This document shows, piece after piece, positions 21,642 to 31,400 of a stretch of DNA of 34,005 bases. This stretch comes from Chloroflexota bacterium (GTDB lineage Bacteria > Chloroflexota > Anaerolineae > B4-G1). The DNA lies in NCBI GenBank assembly GCA_024232355.1, contig JAAEPW010000412.1, forward strand, positions 1-34,005, given 5' to 3'. The position numbers were made by a program, and so were the translations under genes. Each line of letters opens with the position of its first letter. Positions within the stretch are counted from its first letter, which is position 1. Below the pieces are notes generated by a model that ran no database searches, was not told the DNA's origin, and saw only the letters and a list, made by a program, of their open reading frames with translations.

Positions 21642-24600
21642 TCACTCGGCAAGGGGTAGCCAGATGGTAAAAGTGGACCCCACGTCCTCCTCACTTTCCA
21701 CCGTCACCTGTCCGCCGTGCAGTGCCACGACTTTTTGGACAATGGCCAGCCCCAGACCGGTCCCCGTTATCTGCATTGTTCGGGGTTTCTCTCCTCGGAA
21801 AAAGCGGTCAAAGATGAGGGGGATATCTTCCTGGGGAATGCCCATCCCGGTGTCTGCCACCGTCATCGTGGCCCACGTGCGTCCCTCTAGGTTTTCTATT
21901 CCAGAAGAGACCACCACTGTGCCTTTTTCCGGTGTGTAATAGATTGCATTTTCTACCAGGTTGTTCAGCACCTGCGCCATGTGATCTGGATCGACCAACA
22001 CAGTCGGTTCTGGTTCCGTCGGGCGATGTTCCAGTACCGTACCTTGCTCTTGGGCCAGCACAAGGTGTTTGGCAACGGCAGCTTGGACCAACTCGTTGAG
22101 GGATACCGGGCGAGGATCCAGTTCCAACCGCCCGGCATCCACGCGCGAGATCTTTAGGATTCCTTCTACCAACTGGGCCAAGTGATCCGCCTCTTTTGCC
22201 AGGATGTTCAAGTGATCTTGCCATTTTTGCGGTTGTTGTTTCATCAGGTGCGCGTACAGCTTGACCGTCGTGATCGGCGTCCGGAGTTCGTGAGAGATGT
22301 TGGTGATGAAATGAGTCTTCATCCGGTCCAGCGCCTTGAGGGGGCTCACATCGTGAATGGCCACTACCACTGCTGGCGCTTTTTCCATTCCCTCTCCTAT
22401 CAAGGGGGCGGCGTTTAGTTTCAGGTCTATGCCTGTCAATTCCAATACTTGTTCCGGTCGTTCCTCTTTTGCCGTTTGATCGCTCGTTATCTGGGCAGCT
22501 GTTTGAATCGCGAGGTTCCGTATTGCTTTTCGCAGGTGATGCGCGTCTTTTGGTGAGAGGGTTTGGGTCAGCCATGCTTGGACGATGGGATTGGCCCGGA
22601 CGATGTCCCCGGTACCGTCGGCGACGGCGATGCCGTCGGTGGTGCTATCCAAGATCGCGTCCAACCGGGCATACTGGGTCTCTAGTTCGACGGTGCGCTC
22701 TTGCACTCGTTCTTCCAATTGCTTGGCATAGCCCGCCAGTTCCCGGTGCAGCCGAGAGTTTTCTATGCCGATGGCCGCCTGGTTGGCAAATGCCTGTAGG
22801 CGTTGGGCATCGGTCGCGTTAAATTGGCCCGGTTGGGTGCTGGATACGTTCAAAAAGCCCACCGTTTGTCCAGCCGCCCGGATAGGAGCACTGATGTGTG
22901 AGCGTGTTTTTCGCCATTCCTCCGGCATTGTCCCTGTCTCCGCATAGCTGGCTGTATCCATTGTGATGATGGGCTCGCCGGTCTGGATCATCTTTGTTAG
23001 CTCTTTATATGTGTCAATGGGGATCGCAATATTGGCCATCTGTTCTGTCGTAAATCCCATTTGTTCCTGTCCCCGCCAGCGAGCCATCCGAGCGGTGCCG
23101 TCGGCGTCCAACAACATGATGCTGGAAAAGTCGGCAGCAACAATCCGCTGCACTTGCTCAAGGATATGATCGAGCACAATCTCTGGGACCAGAACGCTGT
23201 TGATGGTGGCGGATGCTTCCACTAGAGCCTCGGTCATTTCTCGCTGGTCTCGCTCGGCTTGAAGGAGACGGGCGTTGCGGATGGCGATGGCCACCTGGGT
23301 GGCAAACAGGGCCAGCAACTCGGCGTCGGATGGGGAAAAGGTGCGCGGCGGCTCTGCCAGGACGTCCAACACGCCCAGAAATTCGTCGCCCCAACGGATC
23401 GGCATAGCTATAATGGCTGCAAGGCCAAGATTATCATAGATGGCTGCCCGTCCTTCCCAGTGCGTGTAATCATCCACAATGAGCGCTTTGTCAGTCTCCC
23501 AGACTTGCCCGGAGAGTCCTTCGCCTCGATGGAGGATGCTTCCGAGGGGAATCGGGTAGGAGCCGACATCCACAGCCCATTCTAGCACATCTCGGTCCTG
23601 CCGGTACAGGTAGAGCCCCCCTGCGCTGCCTCCCAGCAGTTCAACTGCCTGCGAGGCGATAAAGTTGAGCAGGATGTCCAGATCCAATTGGGCAGTCAGT
23701 TCCAATTCAACCTGACGTAGAGCCTCCAATTGCGCCGTGCGCTGCCTCAGTGCCTCCTCTGCCCTTACACGGGCAATCACGCCGCCGACCTGCGCGGCTA
23801 TACCTTCGAGGACATTGCGAGTGTTGGCAGAGATATGGCCATGGGTATGAGAACCCAAGTTTAGCGAGGCAACGACCATCGAATGCCCGTCGGCATCCTC
23901 ATACTTGACCGGGATGACGGCCACTGCACGTACACTCTCGCGCCGGCGGGCTTTTTCTTCTGTGATCAAAACATCGGAATATGACCGGTAGATAGACTCC
24001 CCAGCCATCACAAGCCGAGCCTGCGGCGTATCGGCGTCATAATGCGAGATAATTTCTACAAACTGAGGATTCAACTCTTTGTGAGCTGCCAGCTTGACTG
24101 TCCCCGTCTCCTGGTCAACTAGGTACACACCGCCAGAATCAATCTCTTCTAATTGGAGGGTGATCTCTAGCAATCGATCCATGGCCTCTGTTATTTCACT
24201 CGTTTCACCGAGGGCAACGCCCAAGTCGCGTTGAATGCGCAGCAATCTTTCTGCCCAAACCTGCTCGGTAATGTCCCTTGCATAAATGGCGAGTGTGGTT
24301 ATCTTTCCCTCGGCATTAGGGACAGGATAAACGTTGTTGTCAAAGCGCCTTCCTGCACGTTCATCCTGGAAGCGAGCGGGCTTGCCAGAGCGAAGAATCT
24401 CTCCGGTATAAGCTTTTCTGGATTCAGCCAAGTTATGGGGGAGATAGTCATGTATACCCAGACCGATGAGCTCGTCCAGGCTCTTGCCGAGTCTTTGAGC
24501 AGTGATTTGGTTAGCGGCAAGGATTGTTCCTTCCAAATCTACCAGCATGGCAGACTCGGTAGGGGCATTCAAGAGTGCCCGTAGTGTTTCTTTCCTCTCT

Positions 24601-26099
24601 TGCAACCTGTCTTCTGCCTGCTTGCGTTTTTCCTCTACGCCAATGGCCGAAGCGATGATTCTCAAAAACCCTTTATCCGCTTCGCTGAGGATGAGGTCAT
24701 CCTGGTAGACCACACACAGCGACCCGACATAGTCATCCTCGAATTTTACCGGACAGCCTGCATAGGTCTGTAATCCATAGGGAATCACGTTGGGATCGGT
24801 TTGAGCGTAGGGAGTTTCGGCCAGGTTGCGGATCACGCGAACCTCGTCCTTGTTCTGTTGAATGACATCATAACAGATGTGCCCTTTTGGTTTGTCTGTA
24901 GGATTATAGCCGGGCGGCGCGTTCCACTGTCCCCACGAACAGAGCAGACCTTGTTCCAGGCGATTGTAGAGGGCACAAGTTGCGCCGAGCATTTCGCCAC
25001 AGCGGGCGGTGAGACGGTTGATGTTTTCCAGAGGATCGGCTCCAAAGCTCAAGAAACCCTCGTTGATCTTTGCCAGTCGTTCCTCGGCTTGCTTGCGCTC
25101 GGTGATGTCACCAATGACGGCCTGTATGCCCGTGATCGACGAGTTTTGTTTGATCAAACTGACGCGTATCTCGCCCCAGCGCGTGCCTCCATCTTTGTGT
25201 TTCCACAAGAACTGAAAGGGTTTGGGGAGACGCTCTTTAATTATGGATCGAAATATGTTGACGTATTTGGGAATATCCTTCAGTTGTACCGTGGGTAACT
25301 TTGTAAAATGTCTGCCTACGATTTCGTCTATTGAATAGCCTGATAGTGTCAAAAAGGCCGTGTTGCACGAAGTGATTGTGCCTCTTAGGTCTACCGTTAT
25401 AATGCCGTCTGGGGCTAGTTCGACAATGCTCCTGTATCTCTCCTCGCTCTCTTTTAATGCTTTTTCCGCTTTCCTGCGATGCAACGAGGCGGCCGCGACG
25501 TGGGCAAAGACCATGAGCAAATCTTTGGATAGTGTGGGCTCTCCTTTGGGCATCACAATGGCGGCTGTGCCCATCAACTCGCTCCCGTGCTGTAGGGATA
25601 GGGCGGCGAAACTCCCTAGATTGAACGCCCGATTGATGATGGCGGCAACAGATTTGGGTATTGCGCCGAAGGAGATTCCCGATAGGTTCTCTTCCGTCGT
25701 GACGACCTCGGTCAATATGGTTTCCAATTGGCCCACATCGATCGGTATGCGCATACCGACAATACTGTATCCGAGTAATTTGTCTAGTCTGGTCAGGATT
25801 GGGCCGTCGACTGCGATGTGGCGGACTACCAACTTTTGCGTTTCGGCGTCGTAGGCAGAGATGCTCGTGGCCAACGCCCCAGTGATAGATTTCAGCGTTT
25901 CGGCGATGAACCTAAAAAAGTCGTTTTCTGGGGGGGCGGCCGCCAACTTGACTGCCAATTCGCTGACGGCTCTGAGGTTCTCTGCGCGACGATTGACTTT
26001 TTCTTCTGCCAACTTGCGGTCTGTCTCTGTCGCTTCCAATTCGGCAACGCGCTGGCGCAGTTCTGCCAACTGTTCTGCGGCTTGGTCTTGATCGTTCAT
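21642..26099 (-). CDS. soluble multi-GAF/PAS sensor histidine kinase
   Basis: The protein has 1485 residues from the ATG at 26099, with GGAGG 8 bases upstream. A short coiled coil (5-40) opens the chain. Then come GAF (about 45-215), PAS (225-345), GAF (345-500), PAS (510-625), three more GAF domains (630-800, 815-985, 990-1160), a coiled coil, and a third PAS-like domain (1170-1260). HisKA has the phospho-histidine His1270 in NISHELRTP. The ATPase domain has VENAIYY, DTGMGIP and GTGLGLAI. No membrane helix is evident, so it senses cytoplasmic signals such as small ligands, redox state, gas or light. A CxxxL pattern typical of phytochrome bilin attachment was not seen. The adjacent response regulator-cyclase is the likely target. 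Confidence 0.93.
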   Translation of the reverse strand: MNDQDQAAEQLAELRQRVAELEATETDRKLAEEKVNRRAENLRAVSELAVKLAAAPPENDFFRFIAETLKSITGALATSISAYDAETQKLVVRHIAVDGPILTRLDKLLGYSIVGMRIPIDVGQLETILTEVVTTEENLSGISFGAIPKSVAAIINRAFNLGSFAALSLQHGSELMGTAAIVMPKGEPTLSKDLLMVFAHVAAASLHRRKAEKALKESEERYRSIVELAPDGIITVDLRGTITSCNTAFLTLSGYSIDEIVGRHFTKLPTVQLKDIPKYVNIFRSIIKERLPKPFQFLWKHKDGGTRWGEIRVSLIKQNSSITGIQAVIGDITERKQAEERLAKINEGFLSFGADPLENINRLTARCGEMLGATCALYNRLEQGLLCSWGQWNAPPGYNPTDKPKGHICYDVIQQNKDEVRVIRNLAETPYAQTDPNVIPYGLQTYAGCPVKFEDDYVGSLCVVYQDDLILSEADKGFLRIIASAIGVEEKRKQAEDRLQERKETLRALLNAPTESAMLVDLEGTILAANQITAQRLGKSLDELIGLGIHDYLPHNLAESRKAYTGEILRSGKPARFQDERAGRRFDNNVYPVPNAEGKITTLAIYARDITEQVWAERLLRIQRDLGVALGETSEITEAMDRLLEITLQLEEIDSGGVYLVDQETGTVKLAAHKELNPQFVEIISHYDADTPQARLVMAGESIYRSYSDVLITEEKARRRESVRAVAVIPVKYEDADGHSMVVASLNLGSHTHGHISANTRNVLEGIAAQVGGVIARVRAEEALRQRTAQLEALRQVELELTAQLDLDILLNFIASQAVELLGGSAGGLYLYRQDRDVLEWAVDVGSYPIPLGSILHRGEGLSGQVWETDKALIVDDYTHWEGRAAIYDNLGLAAIIAMPIRWGDEFLGVLDVLAEPPRTFSPSDAELLALFATQVAIAIRNARLLQAERDQREMTEALVEASATINSVLVPEIVLDHILEQVQRIVAADFSSIMLLDADGTARMARWRGQEQMGFTTEQMANIAIPIDTYKELTKMIQTGEPIITMDTASYAETGTMPEEWRKTRSHISAPIRAAGQTVGFLNVSSTQPGQFNATDAQRLQAFANQAAIGIENSRLHRELAGYAKQLEERVQERTVELETQYARLDAILDSTTDGIAVADGTGDIVRANPIVQAWLTQTLSPKDAHHLRKAIRNLAIQTAAQITSDQTAKEERPEQVLELTGIDLKLNAAPLIGEGMEKAPAVVVAIHDVSPLKALDRMKTHFITNISHELRTPITTVKLYAHLMKQQPQKWQDHLNILAKEADHLAQLVEGILKISRVDAGRLELDPRPVSLNELVQAAVAKHLVLAQEQGTVLEHRPTEPEPTVLVDPDHMAQVLNNLVENAIYYTPEKGTVVVSSGIENLEGRTWATMTVADTGMGIPQEDIPLIFDRFFRGEKPRTMQITGTGLGLAIVQKVVALHGGQVTVESEEDVGSTFTIWLPLAE

Positions 26100-26183
26100 T
26101 TTGTGTGCCTCCAATGCACATGGCCATTATCAGTAGTATATGCTTCCCTTTGTTTTTTGGCAATTTGTTTACAGCTGCAAGAT

Positions 26184-26212
26184 TTGACCGCTTCCCACGC
26201 TTCAGGTATACT
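26184..26212 (+). promoter_or_regulatory. promoter of the 26252 small-gene operon
   Basis: TTGACC (26184-26189), a 17-base spacer, and TATACT (26207-26212). Transcription should start near 26219, giving a leader of about 33 bases with AGGGA before the ATG at 26252. It lies in the divergent gap shared with the kinase gene. Confidence 0.7.
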
Positions 26213-26251
26213 TTATATGCTTGAATATCCTCTATTGATAGGTAGGGACAA

Positions 26252-26461
26252 ATGACCGACCATTCCGAATCCACAGATCAAATCATCGTGCAGGGCCGTG
26301 CCCTCGCGCAGGCGCTTCAAGCTCTGGACGCTATCGAGCCGGACAATTACTTTGAAAAGCACATTACCAAGTTGCTCGCGGCGGCTTATGAGCGCAGGTT
26401 GAAAGAGATCCTCGAGGCGGCACCGGCTTGGGTAAGTGAGGAGATATCGGACACTCGCTAG
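26252..26461 (+). CDS. small helical protein, unknown function
   Basis: The protein has 69 residues and is soluble. After a polar start it is predicted helical: IIVQGRALAQALQALDAI, then HITKLLAAAYERRLKEILEAA. No cysteine or membrane segment is present. It has its own good promoter and AGGGA 5 bases before the ATG. Its stop codon is one base from the next ATG (TAGTATG), so the two are translationally coupled and probably work together. I do not recognise the family. Confidence 0.6.
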   Translation: MTDHSESTDQIIVQGRALAQALQALDAIEPDNYFEKHITKLLAAAYERRLKEILEAAPAWVSEEISDTR

Positions 26462-26462
26462 T

Positions 26463-26776
26463 ATGAGCCATCGAGTGCTACGCAAAATCAAAAAATACTG
26501 GCCCGATGTTGATCCACAAGAGATCGTGGACATTCTCCAAGAGGGTGGGGGCAGCGGGTGCAGCTTGCGATCATAAAATTGAGTGATGGGCAAAGAGAAC
26601 GGTTGCCAGACTTTGTGAGGATGGCCAAAGCAGATTGGCGGGATGTCTTGGCATATGCTGAATATCCAGAAGCAATAAGGACCGGCCCTATAGCGATGAG
26701 GAAAATGCCGCCCGGGGAAGCCAAGGCAATCAGGCAGAGAGACAAGCGACAATATCAAAAGTGGCTAAAGGGTTGA
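26463..26776 (+). pseudogene. small unknown gene broken by a frameshift
   Basis: The first frame starts at ATG 26463 and gives MSHRVLRKIKKYWPDVDP, then QEIVDILQE, before ending early in Gly/Ser-rich sequence at the TAA near 26575. The neighbouring frame continues from about 26549 as QRVQLAIIKLSDGQRERLPDF, then ADWRDVLAYAEYPEAI, and ends at 26776 (KWLKG). Joined, they make one acidic/basic helical protein of about 104 residues. The break falls in GAGGGTGGGGGCAGCGGG, where one missing base would explain it. This could be real decay, a homopolymer assembly error, or (less likely) programmed frameshifting. The family is not confidently recognised. Confidence 0.55.
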
Positions 26777-26794
26777 ATATTTGGTCTCGAGTTT

Positions 26795-26874
26795 GGACAC
26801 AGATCGACGTTGATCCATGCAGATTGAACCGTATATGACAACAAATCTGCGAGAATCAGTGTTGATTTGTGTCC
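26795..26874. repeat. 31-base imperfect inverted repeat before the SDR genes
   Basis: The arms 26795-26825 and 26844-26874 begin and end with GGACACA and TGTGTCC and pair along 31 positions with about 7 to 8 mismatches, mostly transitions. A spacer of 18 bases separates them. TAATTTTTT follows on the plus strand, so it could end the transcript from 26252-26776. Its ACAGAT..GCAGATT texture is that of dispersed repeats seen in environmental genomes. Confidence 0.6.
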
Positions 26875-26895
26875 TAATTTTTTGGGGAGGAATCT

Positions 26896-27660
26896 ATGGG
26901 TAGTTTGATCGGTAAGCGGGCGCTTATCACCGGCGGGGCGTCGGGTATTGGGCGGGCGACGGCACTGCTTTTCGCCCGCGAGGGAGCGGCGGTGGCGGTA
27001 GTGGACTTGGACGAGGACGGTGGGCGAGCCGTCGTCCAGACCATCGAGGCCAACGGCGGGCGGGCCATTTTTGTGCATTGCGACGTGACTCGGGCGGTAG
27101 ATTGCGAGCGCGCCGTGCAACTCGCTGTGACAAAATTGGGCGGCCTCGATATCCTTTTCAACAACGCGGGCATCATCCGGCGGACCACCGTGTTGGACAC
27201 GACTGAGGAAGAGTGGGATCGCGTGATGGCCGTCAACGTCAAATCGATCTTTTTGCTGGGCAAGTACGCGATACCCGTAATGGCCCAGGCGGGCGGAGGC
27301 GTGATCGTCAACACGTCGTCGGGTTGGGGGCTGGTGGGGGGGCGGAACGCGGTCTCGTACTGCGCTTCCAAGGGGGCGGTGGTGAACATGACGCGCGCGA
27401 TGGCCCTCGACCACGGCGAGCAGAACATTCGCGTCAACTGCATCTGCCCCGGCGACACCGACACACCCATGCTGCGAAATGAAGCGCAGCAGCTCGGTGA
27501 ATCGGACGAGGACTTTTTGGCCGACGCGGCGGATCGTCCGCTGCGCCGCATCGGCACGCCAGAGGATATTGCCCAGGCGGCCCTCTATCTGGCCAGTGAC
27601 GCGGCGTCTTTTGTCACCGGCACGGCTCTGGTGGTAGACGGCGGCGGGCTGGCAGGATAG
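26896..27660 (+). CDS. short-chain dehydrogenase/reductase (SDR)
   Basis: The protein has 254 residues. GGGGAGG lies 5 bases before the ATG. The NAD(P) loop is TGGASGIG (12-19), and Asp37 (AVVDLDE) at the end of strand 2 favours NAD over NADP. NNAG (89-92) and the catalytic set Ser142, Tyr155 and Lys159 (YCASK) are intact. The C-terminal GTALVVDGGGLAG is the usual end. Classical SDRs oxidise or reduce alcohols, sugars or hydroxy acids. The substrate is unknown. A second SDR follows after 9 bases, so the pair probably acts in sequence or as one complex. Confidence 0.92.
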   Translation: MGSLIGKRALITGGASGIGRATALLFAREGAAVAVVDLDEDGGRAVVQTIEANGGRAIFVHCDVTRAVDCERAVQLAVTKLGGLDILFNNAGIIRRTTVLDTTEEEWDRVMAVNVKSIFLLGKYAIPVMAQAGGGVIVNTSSGWGLVGGRNAVSYCASKGAVVNMTRAMALDHGEQNIRVNCICPGDTDTPMLRNEAQQLGESDEDFLADAADRPLRRIGTPEDIAQAALYLASDAASFVTGTALVVDGGGLAG

Positions 27661-27669
27661 GAGGAGATT

Positions 27670-28425
27670 ATGCGCGGGCTAAAAGGCAAACGGACGCTCA
27701 TCACGGGTGGGGCAGGTGGCATCGGCACAGCGACGGCGGCCCGATTCTTGGAGGAAGGCGCGCGCGTTGTCGTGCTGGATTACGATGACGCGGCGCTGGC
27801 GCGCATCAAGCGCGAACTACCGACATTGAGCGGGGGCATCCAGGCCGACGTCTCGGACGCTGATGATATGTCCCGGGCTTTTGAAGAATTGGATGACTTG
27901 ATGGGGGGATTAGATGTCTTGATCAACAACGCCGGGGTCAGCATTCGGCATCGTTTTATGGACATTTCTCCCCAAGAATGGCGGCAGGTGATCGACGTCA
28001 ATCTCAACGGCGTGTTCTACGTGGCGCAGCAAGCGGCGCGGCGGATGTTGGCGGGGGATGGCGGCGTTATCGTCAACATGGGCTCGACCAATGGCCTGAT
28101 GGGCTACCATTATTACGCCGATTATAACGCCTCGAAAGCGGGCGTCATCGAACTCTCGCGCTCGATGGCGTTGGAACTGGCCCCGACGGTGCGCGTCAAC
28201 GCCGTGTGTCCCGGTTTTATCCTGACGCCGATGCAAGAGTCCGAGTATACGATGGAGATGCAGCGCGCATTCGCCAGCAAGCTGCCCCTAGACAAGCTGG
28301 GCCGCCCGGCAGACGTGGCCGCGCTTTTTGCTTTTCTCGCCTCTGACGACGCGGGCTTTATCACGGGGCAGTGTTTCGTGATCGATGGGGGAGAGATTGC
28401 GGGGGGATTGGCGAGTCAGCCGTAG
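27670..28425 (+). CDS. short-chain dehydrogenase/reductase (SDR), second of tandem pair
   Basis: The protein has 251 residues. GAGGAG lies 3 to 9 bases before the ATG, within the 9-base gap after the first SDR. The cofactor loop is TGGAGGIG, and Asp37 (VVLDYDD) again favours NAD. NNAG, Ser139 (MGSTNG), Tyr152 and Lys156 (YNASK) are intact. The C-terminal GQCFVIDGGEIAGG is typical. It shares the fold but is clearly diverged from its neighbour, so a recent tandem duplication is unlikely. Carbohydrate or polyol oxidation is a common context for such pairs, but no sugar kinase or transporter is in view. Confidence 0.92.
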   Translation: MRGLKGKRTLITGGAGGIGTATAARFLEEGARVVVLDYDDAALARIKRELPTLSGGIQADVSDADDMSRAFEELDDLMGGLDVLINNAGVSIRHRFMDISPQEWRQVIDVNLNGVFYVAQQAARRMLAGDGGVIVNMGSTNGLMGYHYYADYNASKAGVIELSRSMALELAPTVRVNAVCPGFILTPMQESEYTMEMQRAFASKLPLDKLGRPADVAALFAFLASDDAGFITGQCFVIDGGEIAGGLASQP

Positions 28426-28471
28426 GTAACGAATCCAAATCGCCGCGTGGCTTTGCTCAAGAGTCTCACCA

Positions 28472-31400
28472 TCAGTCCAACTCTGGCTCAGAAATTTGCC
28501 AAAGGTGCAAGTTGCCTCCGATGGTCCCAACCGCCAACATGTCCCCGTCGGGTGAAAAGGTAATGTTTTCCACTTGATGCAGGGTGTCCAGCGGCGATCC
28601 CAGTGATTCGCCGTCGGGGATGCTCCACAGGCGCACGCTTCTGTCCAGTGAGGCCGAAGCCAAGATCGTTCCATCGGGAGAAAAGGCCAGGCTTTTGACC
28701 CAATCTGGATGTTGAAGCGTGAAAAGATGTCTGGCCGTTAACTCGTCATCCGCTTTTCCTTCAATCTGCCAGAGGTTCAGGGTGTCGTCCTCAGACCCGG
28801 TAGCCAGATGCTGGCCGTCCGACGAAAAAGCCAAGCTCAGCACCCGGCCGGTGTGATTTCCCAAACGCAGCAAAGCCTCACCATCAGAGGTTCGCCGGAG
28901 CCACACCGTCTTGTCACTGAGGGCCAGGGCCAATATGGTGCCGTCGGGTGAGAATGCCACGCTGTCTACATAGTTGCCCGGATACCTCTGGGAATCTATG
29001 CGGGTGAAGAATTCTGTATCCACCTTCCAAACCCACGCGGCTCCAAAACCGCCCAGGGCCAACAGTTGATCGTCAGGCGAAATGGCGAGGCTGAAAATTC
29101 CGCTCGAACGCTCTACGATTTGGTCTAGCAATGTACCATCGGAAACCCGCCAGACGTTTACGGTCCGATCGCGCGCGCTAGAGAGGAGCAGAGTTCCTTC
29201 CTGAGAAAACGCGAGACCACTGACCGGACGCGTGTGCATCTCTAATGGTCGTATCAGTGCGCCGTCGGAAACCCGCCACAGATGCACGATACCGTCGCTT
29301 GTGCCTGTGGCGACCATTTGCCCATCGGGAGAAAAAGCCACGCTGTTGACGGCGCTATTGTGCCACAGCGATTGGTGCAGCCTGCTGGCCAAGGCATCTG
29401 GGGTGATGACTAGCTTGTTTTCCAACGGGTTTACGGCCAAGTTTGTTTGCTGGTCGTAGAGCCAGATTGTGGAACAAACGTCTGTTAGGCCACAGTCGGG
29501 TACTTGCTCCATCATACTCATCCATTGCCCGTTGCCAGAGATATGCAAATAGATGTAAAAACCGTTGCTCTCTTGTGTGGAAAACCTCACTTCATCGGTC
29601 TCGCCGGTTTGTCGGTCGTGCAGGTAGACGCGATTGTAACCCGGCCAACCATACGGATTGTACGGAAGTGCCAAGTCTGTGGCCAGATCGTCGGCAAAAG
29701 ACGTAAAAGCTACGTGGCGTCCATCGTCCGAAATGCTGATCTGTTCCCCCCAGCTTGCGAGGCCGGAGAAAGCGAGGGTTCCACTGTCGCCGTTTCCTTG
29801 GTGTCCATCGTCGGCGATGCTTATCCGTTCGGTCGTGCCTGCGACGCGATCCCGGACGAATACGTCTGCATGTTCATTTGTGTCATCCGGCACCAGATTC
29901 CTGGCTTTGGAAGTAAATGCCACGTAGCGTCCGTCAGGCGACATGATCGCGTTAGCAGATGCGTCATTGCCCGGCACACCCTCACTGGATATGTTGACCG
30001 GCTCAAAAGTGCCGGTATGGAGATCGTAGACGAACACGTCTACCTGATTCGTTAGCTGAACCCGGCTGGCTGCCAGATCACCGGCGTGAACGGAGACCGC
30101 AACATACCGTCCATTGTCAGAAATACTGATAAGATTTCTCGCTTGCTGTGTTTGGCTCCGGCCGATCGGGATTCGGACGGTCTGGATTTGATCAACTATT
30201 CGAGGTTTTCGGTCGTAAATGAAAATATCCACACAATTGTGGATGTCCTCTTTTGTCCCACATAGCTCTGTATCCATTGTCACCAGATTGTCGGCACCAG
30301 ACCAGTATGCGACCCAACGACCACTGGCAGAGATGGTGGGATAAAAACTGTGCCCGTCCGCCTCGCTTCCGTTATAAGCCAGTGTGATCCGCTCAGTGAT
30401 GCTTGTCTCCCGATCGTGGACAAAGATATCGGCGCAACTACTATCAGGATCATCCTCAAACATGCATGTCAGACGGTCTCCGGCTACCAGATTGTCGGCC
30501 AATGAGGCGAATACGAGCAAACGGCCATCGGTAGAAATGCGGGGGCTGATGCTCATGCCATTGCCCTGCACGCCGTCGCTGTTGACGCTTACCCGCTCGA
30601 TGTCGTGTGTCTGCCGGTCGACGACGAAAACGTCAAAGGCTTGGTTGGTATCTCCATCGACCAAGGTGCTGGCCGAGGATGAGAACGCGATGGCGCTTCC
30701 ATCTGCCGAGACGCAGGGTTCTGCGTTGTATATCATCTGTGAGATGTCGCCTGCCGTAGACTCTTCTACCTCTCGCCAGACGCCTTTGATCGTAGTACTG
30801 GAGACATCTACAGGAGTTGGCGGTGGAACAAGCGTGGGCGGAAAGATCGGCTCGCTTTGGTACGTGTCCCTACGCCAGAATCCCCAGAACGCGACGAGGA
30901 TCGCCACGATCACTGCACTAAACAGACCGATTTCCTTGAATTGGGTAAGAAAACGGCTTGGCAGTCGCCTTTGCTGCAGTCTGGCTTGCACGGTCGCCGT
31001 GAATCGTTGGATGTCGGACGGAGTGAGAACCGGCGCAGGCCAGCACGTTTGCAGGATTCTCGCGAGATCGGATGCATCCGGGTGATCAGGCATACTTTGC
31101 TGGATGACGTGTTGGGCGGCAGTTAGATGGGTATGGACTTGTTCGTCGCTGATGTTGAGGACGTGCGCGATATACGGGGTGGACAGGTTATGCACGTAAT
31201 GTAACACAACGCATAGTTGTTGTTTCTCAGTCAGATCGGCCACAGCTGCCTGGTATTGTTGCTCGATCGTTATTTCGTGTTTGGGAGCTTGACGGGCGTC
31301 TGTTGGTCCTCGACGCCGTCTTTGCTTTCGCCGGTGTGTCTGGACTAAATTGACGGCGATCCCGGATAACCAAACACGCGCGTTTCCCTCACTCCTGAAT

